Below, piece after piece: positions 18,101-24,591 of a stretch of DNA of 64,000 nucleotides. Origin of the DNA: Marinobacter bryozoorum. GTDB taxonomy: Bacteria; Pseudomonadota; Gammaproteobacteria; Pseudomonadales; Oleiphilaceae. The notes beneath the pieces were generated by a model, which did not search any database, was not told the origin of the DNA, and saw only the letters and a list, made by a program, of their open reading frames with translations. The translations under genes were made by a program, and so were the position numbers. How positions within the stretch are numbered: position 1 is the stretch's first letter; each line of letters starts with the position of its first letter. The DNA lies in NCBI RefSeq assembly GCF_023156245.1, contig NZ_JAKZAH010000003.1, positions 124,001-188,000 on the forward strand. The letters are read 5' to 3'.

Positions 18101-18438
18101 AGGGCCAGGCAATCCGCCGATGGCCCGATAAAAACCAGGCCTGCCTCTTCGCAACGACGACTGAAGTCGGCATTCTCACTGAGGAAGCCATAGCCAGGGT
18201 GTATGGCATCACAGCCCTCTGCCCGGGCAAGCTTGACCAACTGTTCTGCGTCCAGGTAAGCCGCTACGCCCTGCCCGCTGAGCGCCACGGCATGATCCAC
18301 CCGGCGGACATGCAGGGACTGGGCATCATCCGGCGCGTAGACCCCAACGGAGCGAATGCCGGCCTCGGACAGGCTGCGGGCGATACGGATGGCGATCTCG
18401 CCACGGTTGGCGATAAGGACACTACGAAAACTGGCCAT
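15121..18438 (-). CDS. Single-chain biotin-dependent acyl-CoA carboxylase (BC-BCCP-CT fusion)
   Basis: This 1105-residue polypeptide carries all parts of an acyl-CoA carboxylase. Residues 1 to about 445 are the ATP-grasp biotin carboxylase (HPGYGFLSENADF, glycine loop AVAGGGGRGMRP, FMEANPRLQVEHTVTE). About 501-567 is the biotinyl domain with ESMKME, Lys533 being biotinylated. About 585-1105 is a PCC-beta-type carboxyltransferase. Most bacteria split these over separate genes. Single-chain long-chain acyl-CoA carboxylases with this composition have been described in mycobacteria and Rhodopseudomonas, so this is probably an acetyl/propionyl/longer-acyl-CoA carboxylase. The exact acyl substrate cannot be read. 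No operon partner is seen. Confidence 0.9.
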   Translation of the reverse strand: MASFRSVLIANRGEIAIRIARSLSEAGIRSVGVYAPDDAQSLHVRRVDHAVALSGQGVAAYLDAEQLVKLARAEGCDAIHPGYGFLSENADFSRRCEEAGLVFIGPSADCLALLGDKARARDLAMECKVPLATGTNGEITLAEAADFLRTLKAEHGEAAGMMLKAVAGGGGRGMRPVFSADELEQAWQACQREASRAFGNDSLYAERLLVNARHIEVQVLGDEWGAVSHLWDRDCSLQRRRQKLVELAPAPHLSRDQREGMIDAALAMSKAAGLQGLATIEFLLDADTGDFVFMEANPRLQVEHTVTEAISGQDLVAVQLALAAGQSLRQLGLANTPADPGAASAVQVRINMESQGPEGQAMPAAGTLSIYEPPGGPGIRVDGAGYAGYQNTGGYDSLLAKLVVSGQGSLKELMRKTYRALCEFRVEGIDTNLEFLRNLARLPEVADWSVTTALVEQQLSQLADTSDDAHPRYFFDQQKGPQDAPVSRSIEPELPAGQAAVNTPVQGTVVRVAVSSGDSVVPGQVLAIVESMKMEFEVKASDTGQVAAVIAEEGATLKEGEAMFHLSTDGTVAEDVLTEESWDLELIRDDLAEVLERHDRLQDHRRPKAVAKRRKTGQRTARENILDLMDDGSFTEYGALALAARRRRVPMDELMESSPADGLIAGLGTVNRDRVGPDAARCMVMSYDYTVFAGTQGMMNHKKTDRMLQLADRWRLPLILFAEGGGGRPGDTDHMGVAGLDCHTFTAMASLSGKVPLIGIVSGRCFAGNAALLGCCDVIIATKDATLGMAGPAMIEGGGLGRFTPEEVGPVSVQGPNGVIDILVEDEAEAVSVARQYLSYLQGDANDWEATDQRLLRHLIPENRLRVYDIRRVIETLADDGSVTELRREFAPGLITALVRIEGRPFGLMANNPAVLGGALDAVSGDKAARFMQLCDIAGLPIVSLCDTPGFMVGPDAEQEATVRHVSRMFVTAAKLRVPFFTVVLRKGYGLGAQAMAAGSFHSPMFTIGWPSSEFGAMGLEGSVRLGYRKELEAIEDPDERQAAFEKMVAKAYEHGKGMNMASFLEIDAVIDPAETRRWVIRGLESSPAESRQGYDRSDRFIDAW

Positions 18439-18579
18439 GGGTATGCTTCCATTTATTGTTGATTAGCCACCTGGGCGCCTGTTGAGTGAAGAAGGCACCG
18501 GGCTTCCGGGTACCACATGATAAAGGGGAAACCCTATCGACTGAACCGCCTATGGGTTATACCTGCCCATGCACGGTTT

Positions 18580-18834
18580 TTATGGAGAAGGCGGCTGGCC
18601 AAGTCCTGCGCTGTTTTCGACCGGGTCAAACCAGACTACCAGGTCGCCACGTCTGACAGCGGCGAGTACCCGGCTTTGCTCCTGCAGAGGACTTTCATGG
18701 TCGTTAAGGCCGTGATAGCGAGTGCAGTATTCCTGCACCAGCCCCTCCAGCTGCTCGGCTGTCAAAAGGTCCGTATCGACCATGAAGGGTTCCTGGCGCG
18801 GATCCTGCTCGGGGGTCTTTTCAGTGTCGTCCAC
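18580..18834 (-). CDS. UPF0270 (YheU-like) family protein
   Basis: The 84-residue small protein matches the E. coli YheU pattern: LTAEQLEGLVQEYCTR, a short acidic stretch with Glu-Ser-Pro-Leu, then RVLAAVRRGDLVVWFDP. The function is unknown. The GTG at 18834 has GGAG about 7 nt upstream. An internal ATG at 18783 (MVDTDLLTAEQ) has AGGA upstream and would give 67 residues, closer to where YheU begins, so the start is open. It stands between the carboxylase and the chemoreceptor on the same strand. Confidence 0.7.
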   Translation of the reverse strand: MDDTEKTPEQDPRQEPFMVDTDLLTAEQLEGLVQEYCTRYHGLNDHESPLQEQSRVLAAVRRGDLVVWFDPVENSAGLGQPPSP

Positions 18835-18897
18835 CTGGCAACTCCATCAGTGAATGTGGCTGCCATGATAACGGAACCTGCCGGTCTTTTTGGCTTT

Positions 18898-20511
18898 TCA
18901 GACCTCCTCGACCTGGAAGCGGGCTACCACATCGCGTATAGCTCCCGACTCCAGGCGCAGGGCATCACTCACGTTACGGGTTTGCGCCACGGAGCCCACC
19001 AGACGGTCAGCGCTTTCGGAAAGGGTGCGGGAGCGCCGGCCAACACGCTCAATGTTCTCCCGTTGTGCAAAGATGGCGCTGTCAATGTTCGCACTGAGCT
19101 CTGAAAGCCGGGCAAAATGCTCATCCAGATGCTCAAGATGCGAGCGTAACTCTATAATTTCTGATCGGTTTTCGTACCCTGCGGCGCGCATTTCGGAGAG
19201 CCGCTGCTCAATGCTATGAACGTTCTCCACCAGGTCTGTCATCCATTGACGAATCTCCCCCGTGGAGTCCGACGTACGCCGGGACAGGGTGCGAACCTCA
19301 TCCGCTACCACTGCAAATCCACGTCCATGCTCCCCGGCCCTGGCAGCCTCGATCGCGGCATTCAGGGCGAGCAGGTTGGTCTGGTCGGCAATATCAGAGA
19401 TAACGCTGACCACCTGGTCCACCTTGCCAGTCGAGGCCGCCAGAACCTGTATGGCGCCAGACACTTCGCCGATCACCGTCACCGTATGCTCCGCTGCCTG
19501 CTCTGACCGCTGCAGGCCAAGCTGCACGCCCCGGTTGTCCTCCAGTGCGGTGGCAATCGTACCCCGGGAATCCCGGGCTGCATCCTCGACCCGGTTTGCC
19601 TGGGAATCAATCTCATCCATGGACCCTGCCACATCCTCGACCTGGCTCCGGGTCTGGGCGGATGCCTGCTGGACCGTTTCAGCTTCTTCCTCCAAGGTGC
19701 GGGCGCGGTCATCCAGGGAAGCGGCCGCCTGGCGAATATCCTGGATAAACCGGGCGAACCGGGTAACCAGGCCGTTGATAGCCGCTCCTACCCCGGCCAC
19801 CTCATCCCTTCCCGCGACCTGTGGAGGATGCCGAAGGTCTGACTGGGCTTCCATCTGTCTCAGCGCCTGTTCGGTGCGCCGGAGACGGAGTATCACGGTG
19901 TGCCGTAACCATAGGGTCATTCCCAGAGCGATGATGAGAAAGACCAGTGCCCCGGCCAGCAGGTAGCGCCCCTGACGCTCCATAAACGCAAGAAGGCTGG
20001 CCGCGCTGCCCTGAATCGCGTCCCGGCGAAGAAGTTGCTCATCCCGGATAGCCCTGAGCAGAGGTTCCACCGCGGGCATCAGCTTGAAGTCCACCACCTG
20101 ACCAACCTGGTAATAGGAGCGGGCGTCAATACCTTCTGACATGGCCGCCAGAAGGTTCTGAACCCGCTCAAACTCTGCCTGGTGCGCCGTGGCCCAATCT
20201 CGCAGCCCCGGATCCGCAAGCAATGACTGCCACCGCCCTGGCAGCCCCGTTTCAAGTTCGGTAAAAGCCGCATCGATTTCGTCCCACAGCAGCAATTGCG
20301 CCTTGGTCTGATAGGACAGGTCCTGCAAACTACGCAGGCCTTCGTTCAGCGCCGTCAGTTGCCAGCTTTGCGCCAGGTCCCTGTTGACCAGGTCGTCTGT
20401 GGCCCGGGATGACTGGGCAATAACAGACCAGCTCACCGCCCCGAGGGCAGCCAGAGCGGCCAGGGCGAGGAAGGCAAACGTAAAGATACGGGCACGAACA
20501 GTGGCGAACAT
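18898..20511 (-). CDS. Methyl-accepting chemotaxis protein
   Basis: The 537-residue transmembrane chemoreceptor has membrane segments at about 9-32 and 183-203. They enclose a periplasmic domain of about 150 residues that is mostly helical, like four-helix-bundle sensors. A HAMP-like linker and a long signalling coiled coil follow. The hairpin tip reads [28 protein letters not shown], which binds CheA/CheW (given here for identification by its core [15 protein letters not shown]). There is no C-terminal pentapeptide for CheR/CheB tethering. The ligand is unknown. Confidence 0.94.
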   Translation of the reverse strand: MFATVRARIFTFAFLALAALAALGAVSWSVIAQSSRATDDLVNRDLAQSWQLTALNEGLRSLQDLSYQTKAQLLLWDEIDAAFTELETGLPGRWQSLLADPGLRDWATAHQAEFERVQNLLAAMSEGIDARSYYQVGQVVDFKLMPAVEPLLRAIRDEQLLRRDAIQGSAASLLAFMERQGRYLLAGALVFLIIALGMTLWLRHTVILRLRRTEQALRQMEAQSDLRHPPQVAGRDEVAGVGAAINGLVTRFARFIQDIRQAAASLDDRARTLEEEAETVQQASAQTRSQVEDVAGSMDEIDSQANRVEDAARDSRGTIATALEDNRGVQLGLQRSEQAAEHTVTVIGEVSGAIQVLAASTGKVDQVVSVISDIADQTNLLALNAAIEAARAGEHGRGFAVVADEVRTLSRRTSDSTGEIRQWMTDLVENVHSIEQRLSEMRAAGYENRSEIIELRSHLEHLDEHFARLSELSANIDSAIFAQRENIERVGRRSRTLSESADRLVGSVAQTRNVSDALRLESGAIRDVVARFQVEEV

Positions 20512-20706
20512 GACAACTCCGGAGTCAGGACCATTGCCCGCACCGTAAGTCGCTTATGTGACAGTAAGATTTCAGCAAGCACGCAAGGCCAGGGTTTCCG
20601 GTGAAGAATTGTAAAATTAAGTAGGTACCAACCAATAGTAGGCAGCCGAACAGCAGGGCGGTATGATTAGCGGTTTTTCCTGTACCGGAAGAGTTTCACC
20701 ACACCC

Positions 20707-21405
20707 ATGAGCGCTGCATTGTTTCGACAGACCCTGCCCATCCTTTTTGGCTACCTGCCCCTGGGCATGGCCTTTGGTGTGCTGTTCACTGCACAGCTGG
20801 ATTACGCCTGGTGGTACGCACCACTGATGGGCGTCACCATCTTCGCCGGCGCCGGCCAGATCCTGGGGGTGAGCCTGATTGCCGCCGGCGCCGGCATGCT
20901 GGAGGTGTTCGTGGCCATGTTTGTACTCAATGCACGCCACCTGTTCTACGGTCTCTCCCTGCTGGGCCAGTTCCGGGGTGCCGGCTGGCGCAAGATCTAT
21001 CTGATCTTTGGCCTGACCGATGAGACCTACTCCCTGTTGACCAGCCGCCCCCGCCCCGGACCGAAGGCTGAAGAGCAGCGCAATGATTTCCTGATCACCC
21101 TTTGCAACCAGGTCTACTGGGTGGTTGGTTGTGCCGTGGGGGCCTTGCTGGGAGACAACGTGGCCTTTGACAGCACGGGCATTGAATTTGCCCTGGTCGC
21201 ACTTTTCATCGTATTAACCATCGAGCAGTACAAGGCGCTTGGCGAACAGTTCCCCCTGTGGACCGGCGCCCTCGCCGCTGCCGTGGCAGTCACATTGTTA
21301 CCACCCGCTCACCAACTGATTGGTGCAGTGGTGCTGGGCACCAGTGCCCTGCTGGTTCAGTATCGCTGGCGAAAAGTTGCCACGGAGGGCCCTGCCCGTG
21401 GATAA
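20707..21405 (+). CDS. azlC: AzlC-family branched-chain amino acid exporter, large subunit
   Basis: The 232-residue integral membrane protein is of the AzlC family. Typical features are the early LPILFGYLPLGMAFGVLF segment, ARHLFYGLSLL in the middle, and GLTDETYSLL. AzlC works with the small subunit AzlD to export branched-chain amino acids and analogues. The gene overlaps azlD by 8 nt. It starts with ATG about 200 nt from the divergent chemoreceptor gene. Confidence 0.9.
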   Translation: MSAALFRQTLPILFGYLPLGMAFGVLFTAQLDYAWWYAPLMGVTIFAGAGQILGVSLIAAGAGMLEVFVAMFVLNARHLFYGLSLLGQFRGAGWRKIYLIFGLTDETYSLLTSRPRPGPKAEEQRNDFLITLCNQVYWVVGCAVGALLGDNVAFDSTGIEFALVALFIVLTIEQYKALGEQFPLWTGALAAAVAVTLLPPAHQLIGAVVLGTSALLVQYRWRKVATEGPARG

Positions 21406-21736
21406 CACCACCTACATCATCGCTTTTATCGCCGTAGCAACCGCAGCAACGTTCCTGACCCGGGTCATCCCGTTCCTTTTCCTGTCCCGACACCATGAGC
21501 ATCCGTTACTGCTGCACATAGGCCGCTACCTGCCAGCAGCGGTAATGGCGCTGCTGGTCGTTGTGTTCCTGCTACGCTCCGCCAACTGGAGTGCCCCGGC
21601 CTTCGGCGCCGACGCCCTGATACCTTGTGCACTGGTCGTGATCCTGCACCTGTGGCGCCGCAACGCCCTGCTCTCCATAGTGGCTGGCACCGCCGCCTAC
21701 ATGGCGATTCAGCAAAGCGGCCTGTTCAACCTTTAG
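21398..21736 (+). CDS. azlD: AzlD-family small subunit of branched-chain amino acid exporter
   Basis: The 112-residue protein has four predicted hydrophobic helices. The AzlD signature FLTRVIPFLFL and LPAAVMALLVV are visible. GTG 21398 is chosen because it makes the usual short overlap with the azlC stop (GTGGATAA); an upstream frame extension would overlap azlC by 86 nt. It works as partner of AzlC. Confidence 0.88.
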   Translation: MDNTTYIIAFIAVATAATFLTRVIPFLFLSRHHEHPLLLHIGRYLPAAVMALLVVVFLLRSANWSAPAFGADALIPCALVVILHLWRRNALLSIVAGTAAYMAIQQSGLFNL

Positions 21737-21766
21737 CCAACCGGATTTTTTTCAGGCTAACGGTTG
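21733..21766 (+). other. Possible H-type pseudoknot after azlD
   Basis: TTAGCC (21733-21738) can pair with GGCTAA (21755-21760), and CAACCG (21738-21743) with CGGTTG (21761-21766), in crossing order with a T-rich stretch between. The first arm contains the azlD stop codon and the last overlaps the -35 of the tRNA-Ser promoter. It may be chance. Confidence 0.25.
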
Positions 21767-21792
21767 CCAAGCCCGGAAAAAACCATTACAGT
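21764..21792 (+). promoter_or_regulatory. Candidate promoter of the tRNA-Ser region
   Basis: TTGCCA (21764-21769) and TACAGT (21787-21792) are separated by 17 nt and followed by a GC-rich discriminator (GCGCCC), as in stable-RNA promoters. The first downstream element is a broken tRNA-Ser fragment; the intact tRNA-Ser begins 230 nt further on. The spacing suggests the promoter originally served the broken copy. Confidence 0.5.
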
Positions 21793-21857
21793 TTGCGCCC
21801 TCAAATGAGCGACGAGATCGCTGATTTGGAACAGTTTATTGGCATCAGCTGATAAGC

Positions 21858-21972
21858 TGGCCGAGTGGCTGACACCAAGGCCGCCAGGCCGACTGAACGT
21901 CGGAGCCAAGCGACGACGGCCCCCGAAGGGGGTGAGGCCCGCAGGGCCGAATAACGCGCACGCCTGGAAAGT
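21858..21972 (+). pseudogene. tRNA-Ser remnant split by repeat copy 1
   Basis: Bases 21858-21872 (TGGCCGAGTGGCTGA) are identical to the D-arm of the intact tRNA-Ser, and 21956-21972 (GCGCACGCCTGGAAAGT) to its anticodon arm. In the intact tRNA these blocks are 2 nt apart; here 83 nt separate them. The acceptor stem and T-arm cannot be found, so this copy is dead. Confidence 0.75.
21873..21955 (+). repeat. 83-nt structured repeat, copy 1 (in a tRNA-Ser D-loop)
   Basis: The element contains four consecutive short stem-loops: GGCC/GGCC, CGTCG/CGACG, CCCCC-gaa-GGGGG and GGCCC-gca-GGGCC, and ends in GAATAA. Copy 2 at 22187-22269 has the same length and order. Stems 1 and 4 differ in sequence between copies but keep pairing. 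It interrupts a tRNA-Ser fragment. Confidence 0.75.
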
Positions 21973-22022
21973 ACGCTTGCAACGCAAGCGCCGCGCGAAA
22001 AACAGGCACAGTTTTACAGTTT

Positions 22023-22113
22023 GGAGAGGTGGCCGAGTGGCTGAAGGCGCACGCCTGGAAAGTGTGTATACGTTAATAGCGTATCGAGGGTTCGAATCCC
22101 TCCCTCTCCGCCA
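22023..22113 (+). tRNA. tRNA-Ser (GGA)
   Basis: This is an intact 91-nt class II tRNA with encoded CCA. The acceptor GGAGAGG pairs with CCTCTCC, the anticodon loop is CTGGAAA (GGA), the long variable arm is TATACG..GCGTAT-like, and the T-loop is GTTCGAATC. It is followed at once by an intrinsic terminator. Partial copies flank it on both sides. Confidence 0.97.
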
Positions 22114-22117
22114 ATAC

Positions 22118-22147
22118 AAAACCCCAGCAGAAATGCTGGGGTTTTTT
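22118..22147 (+). terminator. Intrinsic terminator of tRNA-Ser
   Basis: A perfect hairpin CCCCAGCA-gaaa-TGCTGGGG with A-tract before and six T after. The whole 45-nt block 22116-22160 is repeated identically at 22291-22335. Confidence 0.9.
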
Positions 22148-22186
22148 ATTGGCCGTGAGGGCGGGCGAGAAACCTCGCGGGTTCGA

Positions 22187-22269
22187 CCGGAGGCTGCATC
22201 GCAGCCGCAGGAACGTCGGAGCAACGCGACGACGGCCCCCGAAGGGGGGTGAGGCACGAAGTGCCGAAT
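22187..22269 (+). repeat. 83-nt structured repeat, copy 2 (in a tRNA-Ser T-arm remnant)
   Basis: Same four-hairpin order as copy 1: GGCTGC/GCAGCC, CGTCG/CGACG, CCCCC-gaa-GGGGG, GGCAC-gaa-GTGCC. It lies between GGGTTCGA (22179-22186) and AATCCCTCCCTCT (22270-22282), which are adjacent in the T-arm of the intact tRNA-Ser. Confidence 0.75.
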
Positions 22270-22282
22270 AATCCCTCCCTCT
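22270..22282 (+). pseudogene. tRNA-Ser 3' fragment after repeat copy 2
   Basis: AATCCCTCCCTCT is identical to bases 22095-22107 of the intact tRNA-Ser, exactly 175 nt downstream, the same offset as the duplicated terminator block. The acceptor end and CCA are lost. Confidence 0.65.
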
Positions 22283-22292
22283 GCACGAGCAC

Positions 22293-22322
22293 AAAACCCC
22301 AGCAGAAATGCTGGGGTTTTTT
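22293..22322. terminator. Duplicated bidirectional terminator
   Basis: An identical second copy of the tRNA-Ser terminator hairpin. On the minus strand it lies about 27 nt after the stop of the ABC permease gene and is followed by TTTT, so it probably ends the four-gene receptor/transport operon that arrives from the right. Confidence 0.8.
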
Positions 22323-22348
22323 ATTGGCCGTGAGGCCGGGTGATCGAG

Positions 22349-22978
22349 TTACCGGTCAGCAATACGCGCACTATGCAGAGAGCGAACCAGCGCGGAAATC
22401 CCCAGTCCGCTTACCAGGAACCAGAGGCATACATAACTGTAGGTCAGCAACAAAAACCCCGGGCTGTTATCCACCGCGATGACCCGGTTAGCCCGCCCCA
22501 CCACTTCATCCGCACCAATCACCGACGCCGTGGCGGAAGCCATCAACACGATCAGGTAGTACTGAATCCAGGCAGTGACAAAAACGGCTCCCGCGTCGGT
22601 CAGGCCAGAGCGTTTCTGGCGCAGGTAAGCCCCGCCCTGGTCTGAGGCAAAGCCGATCACGGGGATGATCAGTGCGAAGGTCGCCTTGATCCACAGAGGA
22701 ACCTGCACCAGGGTGTCGCCCCACTCCACTTCTACCGGGAACACGAAGGCAACGTAAAACATAAGCACAAAGCTCGGTATGTTCCGGCACAGACTGGTTA
22801 CAACTTCCCCGGCGAGACGAAGGGGCGCAGCCCGCGCATGCCTGGCCACTGCGACAACCAGGCCGATAGCCGTGCCAGCGGCCATGGCCAGGGCGGCGAT
22901 CAGCAGGTTGTAACCGTAGCCGCCAAGAAGGAAGGGAGTACGCTCCCAGAGGTGGACCAGCATCTCGCCCATGCTCAT
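22349..22978 (-). CDS. Amino-acid-type ABC transporter permease
   Basis: The 209-residue inner-membrane protein is of the HisM/GlnP permease type, with about five hydrophobic helices. A recognisable block is SLCRNIPSFVLMFYVAF, equivalent to the RxTPLLVQ stretch of polar amino acid permeases. It overlaps the preceding SBP-permease fusion gene by 4 nt (ATGA) and is the last gene of the operon. The pair of permease domains would form a heterodimeric pore. No ABC ATPase is encoded in the operon or nearby, so it must borrow one or work differently. Confidence 0.85.
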   Translation of the reverse strand: MSMGEMLVHLWERTPFLLGGYGYNLLIAALAMAAGTAIGLVVAVARHARAAPLRLAGEVVTSLCRNIPSFVLMFYVAFVFPVEVEWGDTLVQVPLWIKATFALIIPVIGFASDQGGAYLRQKRSGLTDAGAVFVTAWIQYYLIVLMASATASVIGADEVVGRANRVIAVDNSPGFLLLTYSYVCLWFLVSGLGISALVRSLHSARIADR

Positions 22979-24591
22979 GACACCACCACTTTTTTCAGCA
23001 GGTTCAGCAACGCCATGACCACCATGACGAAGGTGAAATAGAACACCAGCAACAGCGTCATGAGGGATGTGGCGTCGCCGCCCTCAGAGATCAGCGTATT
23101 CACACTGGAAATCACTTCTGGCAGGGCAATCGTACTGGCCATGCCCGCCGCCTTGACGATATTCACCATGATCGAGACCAACGCTTCAAAGCTTTGTTCA
23201 ACGGCTTTCGCCAACAGGTCCCTTAGTGGCGTATCCGGGTGCTGTCGGGACAGGCGGGCCAGCGCAGGGCCGATCACGGCAGCATTGCTGGCGCCGGCGT
23301 AGAACGAGAACACAACCGTGGCCACCAGAAAGCTGCTCAACGAGATGCCAAGCCATGCCGCCAGCAATCCGCTAAGGCCGAAAAACACGATGTACAACTG
23401 CAGAATGGGCGGAGTCATGCGGGCCACGGCCACCAACCCACGGGTTGGCGCCCGGACCAGCCAGGCCAGCACGCCCTTCTGAAAGCGGTGATCGACCACG
23501 GCCAGGCCGACGCCGGCCACCAGTGATCCGATGATGGAAGCCACACTGATTGCCAGCGTCATCAGGATGCCCTGCACCAGCCTTTGGGCGTTGAAGGGGT
23601 CGAAGAGCGGTGTCAGGTCCAGGCCAGTAAACATTCGAAGCTGGCGCGCCCAGCCGGGCAACTCGATCTTTGATCTGTCCGCAGACAAGGTGGTTTCAAG
23701 GCAGGCTTCGGGGAAGTCTCCCGAGTCGGTACGACGGCAGCGGTATTCACCGTTTTCCATGCTGGTCCAGCGCTCGTGCTGCTTTTGCAGAAAGGCGCTC
23801 TCTGGCAGCTGCCATCGAGACTGAAGGTCCACCAACGTGCCGTCCCGGTGCCACTGCACAGTCGCGTTACCGATCAGCCGCCCCAACGGACGATCGCCCT
23901 CCCCTTTGGCCACCGCAATGGCCCATGGCGTTTCCAGAATGGGGGTCAGGCTCAGCTGATAGTTCTGCCACCCCTCTTCGGCCAGTACCTGGGCCAGCAC
24001 GGTATCGTCGTAGGCCCAGCCGAGGCAGCGACGTTCCTGTAGTGCCAGGCGTGTGTCCCTGGTACCGGGAAAGATCACCGGATTTACCAGGTACCGCTCG
24101 GCAATCCGTCGGTTGAAATAGGCGCCCTCGGTCAGGCACACGGGCCGGCCCCGCATGGCGCCCCATTCGGTATAGGGAAAGTCCCCGCGAGTGAGCAGCC
24201 GAACGCCACTGGAATAGTAACTTGGTTGGAGGAGGTCCGCTTTTTCCCTCCGCTCCGCGGTGTCACCGAGGGTGGCAATCACCACATCAACCAGGCCCTG
24301 GTCCAGTCGTTGCAGTCGATTGGCTGAAGTAACTGCCCTTAGCTCCAGGTCAACTCCAATGCGTTCTGCCAGCAAGGCCGCGAGGTCCGGCTCCAGTCCG
24401 ACCAGCTCTCCCTGGTCATTGACCATACCCCAGGGCGGGTAGTCGCCCTTGACGCCAACGATCAGGGTGCCACGCTCCTTTATTCGCTCCAGCCTGCCGT
24501 CCCCGGACTGCGCAAGGGCACCGGAGCCCCACAGGGCGCTGACCAGCAGGGCGAGCCACATAACGCACAAGCGCGCTGCCGGTCGGCTCAT
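22975..24591 (-). CDS. Periplasmic substrate-binding protein fused to ABC permease
   Basis: The 538-residue protein starts with a signal peptide (about 1-27). A family-3 amino acid binding domain follows at about 35-265 (GTLIVGVKGDYPPWG, LVDVVIATLGDTAERREKADL with the ligand-contact Arg region). A linker of about 60 residues leads to a HisM-type permease domain at about 330-530 (GILMTLAISVASIIG, SFEALVSIMVNIVKAAGMAS). In such fusions the binding domain feeds its own permease. The start overlaps the methyltransferase end by 4 nt and the end overlaps the second permease by 4 nt. Confidence 0.87.
   Translation of the reverse strand: MSRPAARLCVMWLALLVSALWGSGALAQSGDGRLERIKERGTLIVGVKGDYPPWGMVNDQGELVGLEPDLAALLAERIGVDLELRAVTSANRLQRLDQGLVDVVIATLGDTAERREKADLLQPSYYSSGVRLLTRGDFPYTEWGAMRGRPVCLTEGAYFNRRIAERYLVNPVIFPGTRDTRLALQERRCLGWAYDDTVLAQVLAEEGWQNYQLSLTPILETPWAIAVAKGEGDRPLGRLIGNATVQWHRDGTLVDLQSRWQLPESAFLQKQHERWTSMENGEYRCRRTDSGDFPEACLETTLSADRSKIELPGWARQLRMFTGLDLTPLFDPFNAQRLVQGILMTLAISVASIIGSLVAGVGLAVVDHRFQKGVLAWLVRAPTRGLVAVARMTPPILQLYIVFFGLSGLLAAWLGISLSSFLVATVVFSFYAGASNAAVIGPALARLSRQHPDTPLRDLLAKAVEQSFEALVSIMVNIVKAAGMASTIALPEVISSVNTLISEGGDATSLMTLLLVFYFTFVMVVMALLNLLKKVVVS

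Noticed and set aside
21757..22257. 166-codon minus-strand frame containing RGRDSNPR
   Set aside because: It runs antisense through tRNA-Ser and the repeats; RGRDSNPR is the translation of the complement of a tRNA T-arm, a common false gene call.
22095..22282. tRNA-Ser repeats as att sites of a present integrative island
   Set aside because: Only 109 nt lie between the repeats and no integrase gene is in the window; at most a scar.
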